A stretch of 64,000 nt of DNA from Bacteroidetes bacterium 43-93 (lineage in GTDB: Bacteria; Bacteroidota; Bacteroidia; Chitinophagales; Chitinophagaceae): positions 1 through 64,000 of the forward strand of contig MKUO01000004.1 of assembly GCA_001897855.1 (NCBI GenBank), read 5' to 3'. The notes beneath the pieces are model-generated. The model searched no databases. It was not told the origin of the DNA and saw only the letters and a list, made by a program, of their open reading frames with translations. The position numbers were made by a program, and so were the translations under genes. Below, one piece after another: positions 35,233 to 42,235 of the stretch (positions are counted from its first letter, which is position 1; each line of letters begins with the position of its first letter).

Positions 35233-36108
35233 ATGCATAAAATAACACTTGCCTTACTGGCAACATTTCTTTTAGTTAGCAATACCACAGAAGCAAAGGG
35301 ACCCGACAGCACGAAACGCCAACCGTTAAACACACCGCATAACAGCGCTTATGCAACAGTCAACGGACTGAAAATGTATTACGAAGTGTATGGTGCCGGT
35401 GAACCGCTTATATTGATACATGGTGGAGGTTCTACTATCCAGACTTCATTCGAAAAGATCATTCCCCGCCTGGCCAGGCATCACGAAGTAATTGCTATGG
35501 AGCTGCAGGCGCACGGCCGCACAGCAGATAGAAAGGCAGACCTGTCATTTAAACAAGATGCAGAAGATGTTGTAGCCCTGATGAAAAAGCTGAATATTAA
35601 AAAGGCCGATATACTTGGCTTCAGCAACGGTGGACAAACTGCTATAGAAATTGCTATCAATTACCCTCAGGTTGTAAATAAGCTGGTGCTTGCATCTACG
35701 TTTTATGAAAGGAGTGCAGCCTCAGAGCAATTCTGGAAGGGCTTTGATAATGCTAAATTCAGCGATATGCCGCAAAGCCTGAAAGATGGCTTCCTGGCCG
35801 TGAATAACAGTCCCGCGGCATTAACAAATATGTTCAACAAAGATGTAAAGCGCATGAAGAATTTTGCAGGTTGGACAGACGAACAAATGAAATCTATAAA
35901 AGCGCCGACACTGGTAATTAATAGTATAATGGATGTAGGCACACCTGAAAGCGCTTTGAAAATGTACAGGACTATTCCCGATTGCCAGCTGGTGATACTG
36001 CCGGGTGGGCACGGTGAATACCTGGGTGAAAAAGCAGCAACACAGAAAGACGGATGGCACCAGGCTTATATTACCGACATCGTCGAAAATTTCTTAATAA
36101 CGCAATAA
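35233..36108 (+). CDS. secreted alpha/beta hydrolase
   Basis: A 291-residue hydrolase with an N-terminal signal peptide (ALLATFLLVSNTTEA, cleavage near 21). The oxyanion region is LILIHGGGST (about 57-66), the nucleophile elbow is LGFSNGGQT with the serine near residue 138, the acid lies in NSIMDVGTPES and the catalytic His in LPGGHGEYL. It is the third gene of the ArsR operon, 33 nt after the SRPBCC gene, and is followed by a strong terminator. Substrate, probably a lipophilic ester or lactone, is not predictable. Confidence 0.9.
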   Translation: MHKITLALLATFLLVSNTTEAKGPDSTKRQPLNTPHNSAYATVNGLKMYYEVYGAGEPLILIHGGGSTIQTSFEKIIPRLARHHEVIAMELQAHGRTADRKADLSFKQDAEDVVALMKKLNIKKADILGFSNGGQTAIEIAINYPQVVNKLVLASTFYERSAASEQFWKGFDNAKFSDMPQSLKDGFLAVNNSPAALTNMFNKDVKRMKNFAGWTDEQMKSIKAPTLVINSIMDVGTPESALKMYRTIPDCQLVILPGGHGEYLGEKAATQKDGWHQAYITDIVENFLITQ

Positions 36109-36110
36109 TC

Positions 36111-36136
36111 AACAGCACCGTACAAACGGTGCTGTT
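36111..36136 (+). terminator. terminator of the ArsR-SRPBCC-hydrolase operon
   Basis: A perfect 11-bp stem (AACAGCACCGT / ACGGTGCTGTT), 4-nt loop and T-rich tail, placed between convergent genes; it can also serve the minus strand. Confidence 0.9.
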
Positions 36137-36148
36137 TTACTTTTATCT

Positions 36149-36811
36149 TTAATTATTGGGCATACCTGCATCTACCCATTTCTCAATTTGCCTCACTTCG
36201 CAGCCCGATAAATGTAGCCCTTGAGGCATACCATTATAACCGGGAGCATAGTTAATGCTTTTGATAAGGTTTTTGTTAAGAACAGCATCTTTTACCGCAT
36301 TGTAGCTGGTAAGCGTAACGCTTCCCTGCGCTGTAGCACCGCTGTGGCAGCCGGTGCAGTATTTTTCTACCAGTGGTTTTACCCCGCTATTGTAGGCAAA
36401 ATTATTAGAATCACATACACCTACACAATTGCTGTCTCTTACCGCTCCGGCGTCTATCCATTCTTTTATAAGGGCTATTTTACCAGCACTTAATGCAGCG
36501 GCATCCCTGGGCATCTTTTCCTCTGCGGTGCCTGTAATGGACTGGTATATTTTGCTCGCAGCGGCGTTGCCTGCAACAATTCCTTTTCTTACTATATGTT
36601 CATAACTATCCAGCATGTAGCCTTCTTCATGGCTTTGTGCATCGTGGCAACCAGATTTTGCACATTCAGATACAAAGATGGGTAATATATCCCGCTCAAA
36701 GCAGAGGCTGGCATCACCGGTTGGGTGAGGGTTAACATAAGGTTTGTGTGTACATGCTGTAAAGATGCCGGCTATAAGAATAAAGCAGGCAAGGAAAAAC
36801 CTTTTTGTCAT
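36149..36811 (-). CDS. di-heme c-type cytochrome lipoprotein
   Basis: A 220-residue lipoprotein (lipobox FTAC, Cys20). Two haem-attachment candidates are present: a non-standard CX4CH (Cys50-AKSG-Cys55-His56) and a standard CXXCH (Cys152-Cys155-His156). Each is followed by a Met-Pro pair (MPRD near 100, MPQG near 198) that can supply the distal ligand. The arrangement resembles the PSC1/PSD1-associated cytochromes of Bacteroidota, which carry electrons in the periplasm. An extra Cys pair (Cys129, Cys133) may form a disulfide. Role is inferred. Confidence 0.78.
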   Translation of the reverse strand: MTKRFFLACFILIAGIFTACTHKPYVNPHPTGDASLCFERDILPIFVSECAKSGCHDAQSHEEGYMLDSYEHIVRKGIVAGNAAASKIYQSITGTAEEKMPRDAAALSAGKIALIKEWIDAGAVRDSNCVGVCDSNNFAYNSGVKPLVEKYCTGCHSGATAQGSVTLTSYNAVKDAVLNKNLIKSINYAPGYNGMPQGLHLSGCEVRQIEKWVDAGMPNN

Positions 36812-36879
36812 TTGTTTGAATCGATCTAAGCGATATTAGATCAATAACGTCGCCTGTTTTATGACTATTGTCATAAAAC

Positions 36880-37611
36880 TTATTCTTTGCTAAATTTTAA
36901 CAGGCGCGTTTTTCCATCATTGACCAGTTGAACAAAGTATAGCCCCGGTGTTAATAATCCCGTATCAAATGACCATTGGCCACTCTTTACTTCCGTAGGT
37001 TGCCCCATGTGTGCCCCGTAAATATTTAATATCGAAATCTTTGCGGTGGGTGGGTTGGTTTTAATATTCAGCCTATCTGTTACAGGGTTGGGGTAGATGT
37101 CTACCACCTGTTCTTCTATATTTACGCTTGTTACAGATGTAGGTATCATATTGATGTTAATACAGGCTGCGTTATTATTTACCGCTGTATCCATATTGGT
37201 ATTCCAAAGGTTGATGCTATCAATGCAGGGATATGCATCAATACATATTTTCCCATTCAGGAAATTTTGTATCGGCAGTGTCGTTGTTGTTATCAGTGTA
37301 TCAATATGCATCGTATCTCCGGTAAATAGTGTCTTTGCTTTAAACCCCATATGGTCGGTATAAGAATTGCCGTTTTTTAGCGTCATGGCCTGCCCGGCAT
37401 TGTCTATAAAGCGAACGGCGATCGAGTCATTGATCGACAATGTGTCTTGCCCCACATTTTTAATGATCAGGCTTATCGGCACATTGCCTCCTTGTACATA
37501 GGCGAAATTATTTGTTGGCGATGCGATCGTAACCTGGATATCTACATATCGTTTGGCTTTTGCGGATGTAAGAAAAGACAGGATGACGATTACTGTGAAA
37601 ATGTACTTCAT
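36880..37611 (-). CDS. T9SS type A sorting-domain protein
   Basis: A 243-residue secreted protein: signal peptide (MKYIFTVIVILSFLTSAKA), an Ig-like beta-domain (about 25-165, with paired Cys in CIDAYPCID) and a C-terminal type A sorting domain from about 168 (VDIYPNPVTDRLNIKT, ending GLYFVQLV and LLKFSKE). It is exported by the type IX system and attached to the surface or released. Function of the Ig-like part is unknown. Confidence 0.85.
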   Translation of the reverse strand: MKYIFTVIVILSFLTSAKAKRYVDIQVTIASPTNNFAYVQGGNVPISLIIKNVGQDTLSINDSIAVRFIDNAGQAMTLKNGNSYTDHMGFKAKTLFTGDTMHIDTLITTTTLPIQNFLNGKICIDAYPCIDSINLWNTNMDTAVNNNAACININMIPTSVTSVNIEEQVVDIYPNPVTDRLNIKTNPPTAKISILNIYGAHMGQPTEVKSGQWSFDTGLLTPGLYFVQLVNDGKTRLLKFSKE

Positions 37612-37797
37612 GTTAATAGTTTTAGTAAATGGTAAATAATGTGCTAAGCTAATCTCTGGTAATATTTATAATGCCACATATATGTAAAATGCATAAAACA
37701 TAAACTTTTAATTAAACAATTATTTTTACGGTGTAAATATAAATCTCGCCACCTCTGGTATGATATTGTTATACCATGTGTACTAAAGCAACAGGTT

Positions 37798-38610
37798 ATG
37801 AAAAAGTATTATTCTCTCTTGATGGTTTTGTGTGCGCTCGTTATTTTTACGGCGTTTTATTCCTGTAAAAAAAATGCGGAAGGACGGACAGTATTGAATC
37901 TTGTAGATGACGGTACAATGCTCAGTTTATCGCAGCAGGAGTATAACGATTTTATTTCCCAAAACCCGCCGGTTACCGGTACCCCGGAAGCAGAGATGGT
38001 ACAGCGTGTAGGCGCCCGCGTAACAGCCGGTGTCAGCAAATATCTCTCAGACATTGGCAGGTCAGACCTGATCTCGAATTATAGTTGGGAGTTTAACCTT
38101 GTGAATAGTGCAGAGGTAAATGCCTGGTGCCTGCCCGGTGGTAAGATCGTTGTGTACACCGGTATCCTTTCGTTGGCAAATTCAGATGAGCAACTGGCTG
38201 TTGTATTGGGGCACGAAATAGCACATGCGGTATTAAAACACGGTAACGAACGTATGAGTGAGCAATTACTGGCACAATATGGAGGTGTGGCGTTATCCGC
38301 ACTCTTATCTTCAAAGCCCCAGGAAACACGCAATCTTTTTAATACGGTATATGGTATAGGCAGCACGTTGGGTACACTTGCGTTCTCCCGCAAGCAGGAA
38401 TCAGAAGCGGATGAGGCTGGCTTGTACTATATGGCTTATGCAAAATATGATCCCAACGTGGCAGTTAGCTTCTGGCAAAAAATGCAGCAATATGGTGGTG
38501 GCTCTAATGGCCCTGTATTCCTAAGCACGCACCCAAGCGATCAGCAACGTATTGATGATATCAAAAGCCATCTGCCTAAAGCGCTGGAATATTATAACAA
38601 ACAACAGTAA
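37798..38610 (+). CDS. M48 family zinc metalloprotease lipoprotein
   Basis: A 270-residue lipoprotein (lipobox FYSC, Cys23) with zinc motif HEIAH at 139-143 and third-ligand segment ESEADEAGLYYM near 200. NAWCLPGGKIVVYTGI and STHPSDQQRI are typical of the Ste24/BepA-like M48B group. Such proteins degrade or help assemble outer-membrane proteins from the periplasmic side. It is monocistronic; the convergent DUF4256 gene ends 10 nt away. Confidence 0.93.
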   Translation: MKKYYSLLMVLCALVIFTAFYSCKKNAEGRTVLNLVDDGTMLSLSQQEYNDFISQNPPVTGTPEAEMVQRVGARVTAGVSKYLSDIGRSDLISNYSWEFNLVNSAEVNAWCLPGGKIVVYTGILSLANSDEQLAVVLGHEIAHAVLKHGNERMSEQLLAQYGGVALSALLSSKPQETRNLFNTVYGIGSTLGTLAFSRKQESEADEAGLYYMAYAKYDPNVAVSFWQKMQQYGGGSNGPVFLSTHPSDQQRIDDIKSHLPKALEYYNKQQ

Positions 38611-38620
38611 TCGGGTATAG

Positions 38621-39181
38621 TTACACTCTTAATGAACCACGGAAACCTCTCGCGGCATAATAAGATTCTGCACCGTTGTGGTAAAGGAATACCGTATTAT
38701 ACCTGCGGTCGCAAAACACAGCGCCGCCATGTTTCCTGATCTCGGCAGGGGTGTCTACCCAGCTCGACGTTTTGGTGTCAAATGCGCCTAGTTCCTGCAG
38801 CTGGCGGTATTCTTGTTCCGTTAATATTTCTATACCCATTTCAGCAGCTATATTTGCGGCGCTGTCTTTGGGTTTATTCTCTTTGCGTGCTTCCAGGGCT
38901 TCATGGTCGTAGCAAAGGCTTCGGCGCCCCTTTGGGCTTTCAGCTGCGCAGTCGTAAAAAATATACTCACCGGAATTTTTATCGTAACCAACAACATCCG
39001 GTTCGCCACCGCTTAGTTCCATTTCGTTGAGCGACCATAGTTTGGCCGGATGTGCTTCAAGCTTTGCCGCTACTTTATCCCAGTCTATACCTTTATGGCG
39101 ATTGCTGTTTTTATCAAAGCGTGCTTTTAGTATAGCAAGTAATTCTGTTGCTTCTGTGGTGGATAGTTTCTTTTTACTCAT
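38621..39181 (-). CDS. DUF4256 domain protein
   Basis: A 186-residue soluble protein that matches the DUF4256 family along its length, including LWSLNEMELSGGEPDVVGYD, FYDCAAESPKGRRSLCYD and GGAVFCDRRYNTVFLYHNGA. Function is unknown. It is the last gene of a five-gene operon headed by an ArsR regulator, 12 nt after the YdeI-like gene. Confidence 0.85.
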   Translation of the reverse strand: MSKKKLSTTEATELLAILKARFDKNSNRHKGIDWDKVAAKLEAHPAKLWSLNEMELSGGEPDVVGYDKNSGEYIFYDCAAESPKGRRSLCYDHEALEARKENKPKDSAANIAAEMGIEILTEQEYRQLQELGAFDTKTSSWVDTPAEIRKHGGAVFCDRRYNTVFLYHNGAESYYAARGFRGSLRV

Positions 39182-39193
39182 GACTTAATGTGT

Positions 39194-39781
39194 TTAATCG
39201 TTCAGCCCTTTCCCATTCATTATTTGTGGTATTGCTTTCTCTATCCTTGCTTCACGTGTTTTCGATTGCTTGGGTGTTGAAAAATGCAGCAGGTAAGCTC
39301 TTTGCCTTCCGGGCGTTAATGCTTCAAACGCTTTTTTCAATGCAGCGCTTTTCTTTAATTTCTGTACAAATTCCTCAGCCATGGTAAACTCTGCCGGTTG
39401 CTTCAGTTTTACCTTTAGGCCGGCTCTTTCTACTTCTATCGCCTGGTATATATAGGATTTTGTAGCGGGCGCCAGCTTCACTATTTCTTTCACACCGGTA
39501 AAGCGTATTTGCCTTGCAGACTGTACATTTTCTGTTTGCTGTATCAGTATGCCATTAGGGTCATCGAGCAAAGCGCCTTTCATAAACAGCAATGCGCAGT
39601 ATTCTTTAAAGCCATGTATCAGCACTATATTCTTACCTTCAAATGTGTAGCACGGCTGTCCCCATTTCAGTTCTTCATCCAGTCCGCAATCCAGTACGAT
39701 GGTTCTTAGTTTTTCATATTCTTTTTGCCAGGCCGACTCTTTTTCAAAAAAGAAATCCACCTTCGGATTCATTCTGTTCAT
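39194..39781 (-). CDS. YdeI/OmpD-associated, DUF1801-like protein
   Basis: A 195-residue protein with an N-terminal DUF1801-like fold (ELKWGQPCYTFEGKNIVLI, YCALLFMKGALLDDPNG) and the C-terminal YdeI/OmpD-associated helical tail (ALKKAFEALTPGRQRAYLLH, SKTREARIEKAIPQI). Activity is unknown. Its ATG overlaps the DoxX stop in an ATGA arrangement, so the two are translationally coupled. Confidence 0.88.
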   Translation of the reverse strand: MNRMNPKVDFFFEKESAWQKEYEKLRTIVLDCGLDEELKWGQPCYTFEGKNIVLIHGFKEYCALLFMKGALLDDPNGILIQQTENVQSARQIRFTGVKEIVKLAPATKSYIYQAIEVERAGLKVKLKQPAEFTMAEEFVQKLKKSAALKKAFEALTPGRQRAYLLHFSTPKQSKTREARIEKAIPQIMNGKGLND

Positions 39782-40176
39782 TTACTAAAGTTAGCTAAAA
39801 CAGGCTTTCTATTCTCCGGCCTCATGTACCACGATAGCAAGGTTAATGCCAGTAATAATAAAGCAGGTAGGGTAGATGTAAATGGTTGCCCCACCGCCAC
39901 GTGCGAAAATATAGCGCCTGTAGTTACAAAGAAAAATCCTGCATAGGCCCATTCCTTCAGTATAGAAAATCTTGGAATAAGTATTGCTGCAACACCTAGT
40001 ATTTTCCAAACACCCAATATCGTCATCAGGTAATCCGGGTAGCCAAGGTGGGCCATATCATCAGCTGCACCTGTACCTTCTTTTGCTTGCATCAGTTGCA
40101 CAATACCTGTCGCTGTCATACCCAGTCCCAGCCAAAGCGTAGCCACCCAGTAAATGATCTTTTTTCCTTTGTTCAT
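39778..40176 (-). CDS. DoxX family membrane protein
   Basis: A 132-residue protein with four transmembrane helices: YWVATLWLGLGMTATGIVQL, an amphipathic loop, WKILGVAAILIP, AGFFFVTTGAIFSHVAVG and LPALLLLALTLLSWYM. DoxX family members are associated with thiol or quinone redox and membrane stress. It lies 4 nt downstream of the SRPBCC gene in the second ArsR operon. Confidence 0.87.
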   Translation of the reverse strand: MNKGKKIIYWVATLWLGLGMTATGIVQLMQAKEGTGAADDMAHLGYPDYLMTILGVWKILGVAAILIPRFSILKEWAYAGFFFVTTGAIFSHVAVGQPFTSTLPALLLLALTLLSWYMRPENRKPVLANFSK

Positions 40177-40180
40177 AATG

Positions 40181-40645
40181 CTATTTCATTTTGGTTAACA
40201 CTTCTTCCAGGCGCTTATGTGCCATATTAATGCCTTGTTTGAATGGTAATTGCATCACCTGGTCGCGCTGGGCTATCGATTCATAAATAACATGCATGGT
40301 AAGTTTACTGGTATCTTCGGTCAGGGGTTCAAAGTAGTAGAATTCCAGTTGCACGCCCATCGGGGTTCCTTCCATTTCAAAAGTCCTTACTATTTTCTGT
40401 TCCGGTACCAGTTCGTGTATGGCACCTGCAAAGCCATGTTTATTGCCCTTGGGGTCTGTTGTCTCAAACCGGTAGCTACCATGCTTTTGAGCATCGAGTT
40501 TCAGTACTTTGGTTCCCATCCATTGTTCTACAAGTTCGGGCTCCACATAAGCTCTAAAGAGTAGATCTACAGGCAGGTCAAACTCACGGGTGATCTTTAA
40601 TTCCTGTTGGCCGTCTTCGGCTTGGATTTGTGTCTTCATTTCCAT
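40181..40645 (-). CDS. SRPBCC (AHSA1-like) ligand-binding protein
   Basis: A 154-residue helix-grip protein: LKITREFDLPVDLLFRAYVE (about 16-35), VEQWMGTKVL and a C-terminal helix with GINMAHKRLEEVLTK. It is a divergent relative of the SRPBCC genes at 34732 and 46850. It follows its ArsR regulator by 6 nt and precedes DoxX by 4 nt. Ligand unknown. Confidence 0.88.
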   Translation of the reverse strand: MEMKTQIQAEDGQQELKITREFDLPVDLLFRAYVEPELVEQWMGTKVLKLDAQKHGSYRFETTDPKGNKHGFAGAIHELVPEQKIVRTFEMEGTPMGVQLEFYYFEPLTEDTSKLTMHVIYESIAQRDQVMQLPFKQGINMAHKRLEEVLTKMK

Positions 40646-40651
40646 ATTGTG

Positions 40652-40975
40652 CTATTTTTTTGATTTGTATTGTTTCATTACGCTTTCCAGTTTGTTAAAC
40701 CTGTCATCCCACATTTTGCGGAAGGGTTCTATAAAGTCTGCTACTTCTTTCATTTTCTTTGGATTTAAATGATAATATATTTCCCTGCCGTTTTGTTCCT
40801 GTTTCAGCAGTTCGCATTCTGTTAGTATGGCCAGGTGTTTAGATACCGTCGGCCTTGCGGTATCAAAGTTTGCCGCGATTGCGCCGGCTGTCATAGCCTG
40901 GCTGGCTACCAGCATCAGTATCGTGCGCCTGGTTGGGTCTGCTATCGCCTGGAACACATCTCTTCTTAGGTTCAT
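40652..40975 (-). CDS. ArsR family transcriptional regulator (paralogue)
   Basis: A 107-residue winged-helix repressor with [20 protein letters not shown] at residues 3-22, nearly the same as in the 34401 gene, but a different recognition helix ([12 protein letters not shown] versus TRQAVSLHVKIL) and wing ([11 protein letters not shown]). No metal-ligand Cys pair. It heads an operon arsR-SRPBCC-DoxX-YdeI/DUF1801-DUF4256. Two 16-bp palindromes at 40979-40994 and 41005-41020 overlap its promoter and are the likely operators. Confidence 0.92.
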   Translation of the reverse strand: MNLRRDVFQAIADPTRRTILMLVASQAMTAGAIAANFDTARPTVSKHLAILTECELLKQEQNGREIYYHLNPKKMKEVADFIEPFRKMWDDRFNKLESVMKQYKSKK

Positions 40976-40978
40976 TAT

Positions 40979-41025
40979 GTAGCTATTTGACTACAAATAT
41001 ATGCGTAGTTATTTGACTACGCAAA
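40979..41025 (-). promoter_or_regulatory. promoter with tandem ArsR operators
   Basis: On the minus strand TTTG at 41025-41022, a 20-bp spacer and TATATTTG at 41001-40994 form the promoter. Two 16-bp sites overlie it: GTAGTTATTTGACTAC at 41005-41020 and GTAGCTATTTGACTAC at 40979-40994 (plus-strand reading), 26 bp apart, the second 3 bp from the start codon. Spacing and register equal those at 34349-34395 but the half-site is GTAG/CTAC instead of GCAAG/CTTGC. Confidence 0.82.
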
Positions 41026-41031
41026 TTTTTA

Positions 41032-41060
41032 TTAAAAAAGCTTCAATTTTTCTGAAGCTT
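41032..41060 (-). terminator. terminator of the Reg_prop gene
   Basis: AAGCTTCA (41038-41045) and TGAAGCTT (41053-41060) form an 8-bp stem with a 7-nt loop; the minus strand continues into a run of six T (41037-41032). It ends just upstream of the ArsR promoter. Confidence 0.82.
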
Positions 41061-41082
41061 AAGGTGGTAATTGTAATTATGG

Positions 41083-42150
41083 TTACTCAGAGAAACTCGA
41101 AAAGTTCTTTCCATCATATTTATACAAGCCATTGTTCCTGGTGCCAAACCATATGTTTCCATCCCTGTCTTGCAGCATAGACCATACACTATAACCACCT
41201 AAGGTATTGGATGAAAAACGTTTTATAGAGTCGCCCTTATATATCCATAGACCACCATTGCTCGAATATCCATCGTCCTTTTCTCCACCGCTAAACCATA
41301 CATTACCTTGTTTGTCAGCCAGCGCCGATAGGCCAATGTCATCTCCTTTCATAAACATGTTAAAGCCCTTCTTGTCATAACGCCATATACCTACATGTCT
41401 TGTTCCTATCCATACAATGCCGTTTTTGTCTTGCAGCATATAACGTATCCAGCCATCACCTCCCGGCTTTATCCTTGTCAGTTTTTTACTATATGGATCA
41501 TATCTGCATATCCCTTCATCACCAGGTATCATTCCGGAACCTAACCATATGGTTCCGTCATAGGCTTCAAACATGCAGTCCACCATTTTCAATTGTACAG
41601 TGTCTTCGTTTTTCAACTCCGGACGATTTACGAAACGGGTAAATGCTTTTCCGTCGTAGCAATACAGGCCACTTCTTGCGCCAAACCACAGCAGCCCGTC
41701 CCTGGTCTGCATCATACTCCATATCTCATTTTCCCGCGAAGAAGGGTCTTCAACCGGCACACCAACTGACAAATAACTATTATTGTTCAGCAGTATAGGA
41801 ATATGTTGAATGCGTTTACCATCGTACTTACTAAGTCCGTTCTTTGTACCTATCCATATATTGCCCGATGTATCTTCCAGCAAGGAGTAAACAGTATTAT
41901 CACTCAATCCATCTTTATTGGTAAACTGGGTGAACGTTTTTCCATCATAGCGATATACACCTTCCTTTATAGTACCCACCCATATATTTCCCCCTTTGTC
42001 TTGTAACAGCGCATGAATGTTGGCATATTGATCTGACCCTTGTGTTTTTATGAGTTTCGCTGTAGTATGCGTAAAGTTTTTATCGGTTTTGGTTTGCCCA
42101 TTGCATGAGCTAGTCGACAATAATATTGGTATTATGTACAATAGTTTCAT
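41083..42150 (-). CDS. two-component regulator propeller (Reg_prop) lipoprotein without a kinase
   Basis: A 355-residue lipoprotein (lipobox TSSC, Cys16) made of about seven Reg_prop blades, each with GNIWIGT-like and YDGKxF-like strands (for example GGNIWVGTIKEGVYRYDG, GTIWLGSG, GNIWFGTRNNGLYKYDG). In hybrid two-component systems this propeller is the periplasmic sensor followed by a transmembrane helix and histidine kinase; here the protein stops after the last blade and no kinase is nearby. It may be a free sensor subunit or binding protein. Monocistronic with its own terminator. Confidence 0.85.
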   Translation of the reverse strand: MKLLYIIPILLSTSSCNGQTKTDKNFTHTTAKLIKTQGSDQYANIHALLQDKGGNIWVGTIKEGVYRYDGKTFTQFTNKDGLSDNTVYSLLEDTSGNIWIGTKNGLSKYDGKRIQHIPILLNNNSYLSVGVPVEDPSSRENEIWSMMQTRDGLLWFGARSGLYCYDGKAFTRFVNRPELKNEDTVQLKMVDCMFEAYDGTIWLGSGMIPGDEGICRYDPYSKKLTRIKPGGDGWIRYMLQDKNGIVWIGTRHVGIWRYDKKGFNMFMKGDDIGLSALADKQGNVWFSGGEKDDGYSSNGGLWIYKGDSIKRFSSNTLGGYSVWSMLQDRDGNIWFGTRNNGLYKYDGKNFSSFSE

Positions 42151-42235
42151 AAAAGATATGTAATCAGTGCATCAATGGTGAGACGCAAAGTAGTACGTGA
42201 TAGTTGGAACAAAATTGTTAATTTCTAATTAGAAG

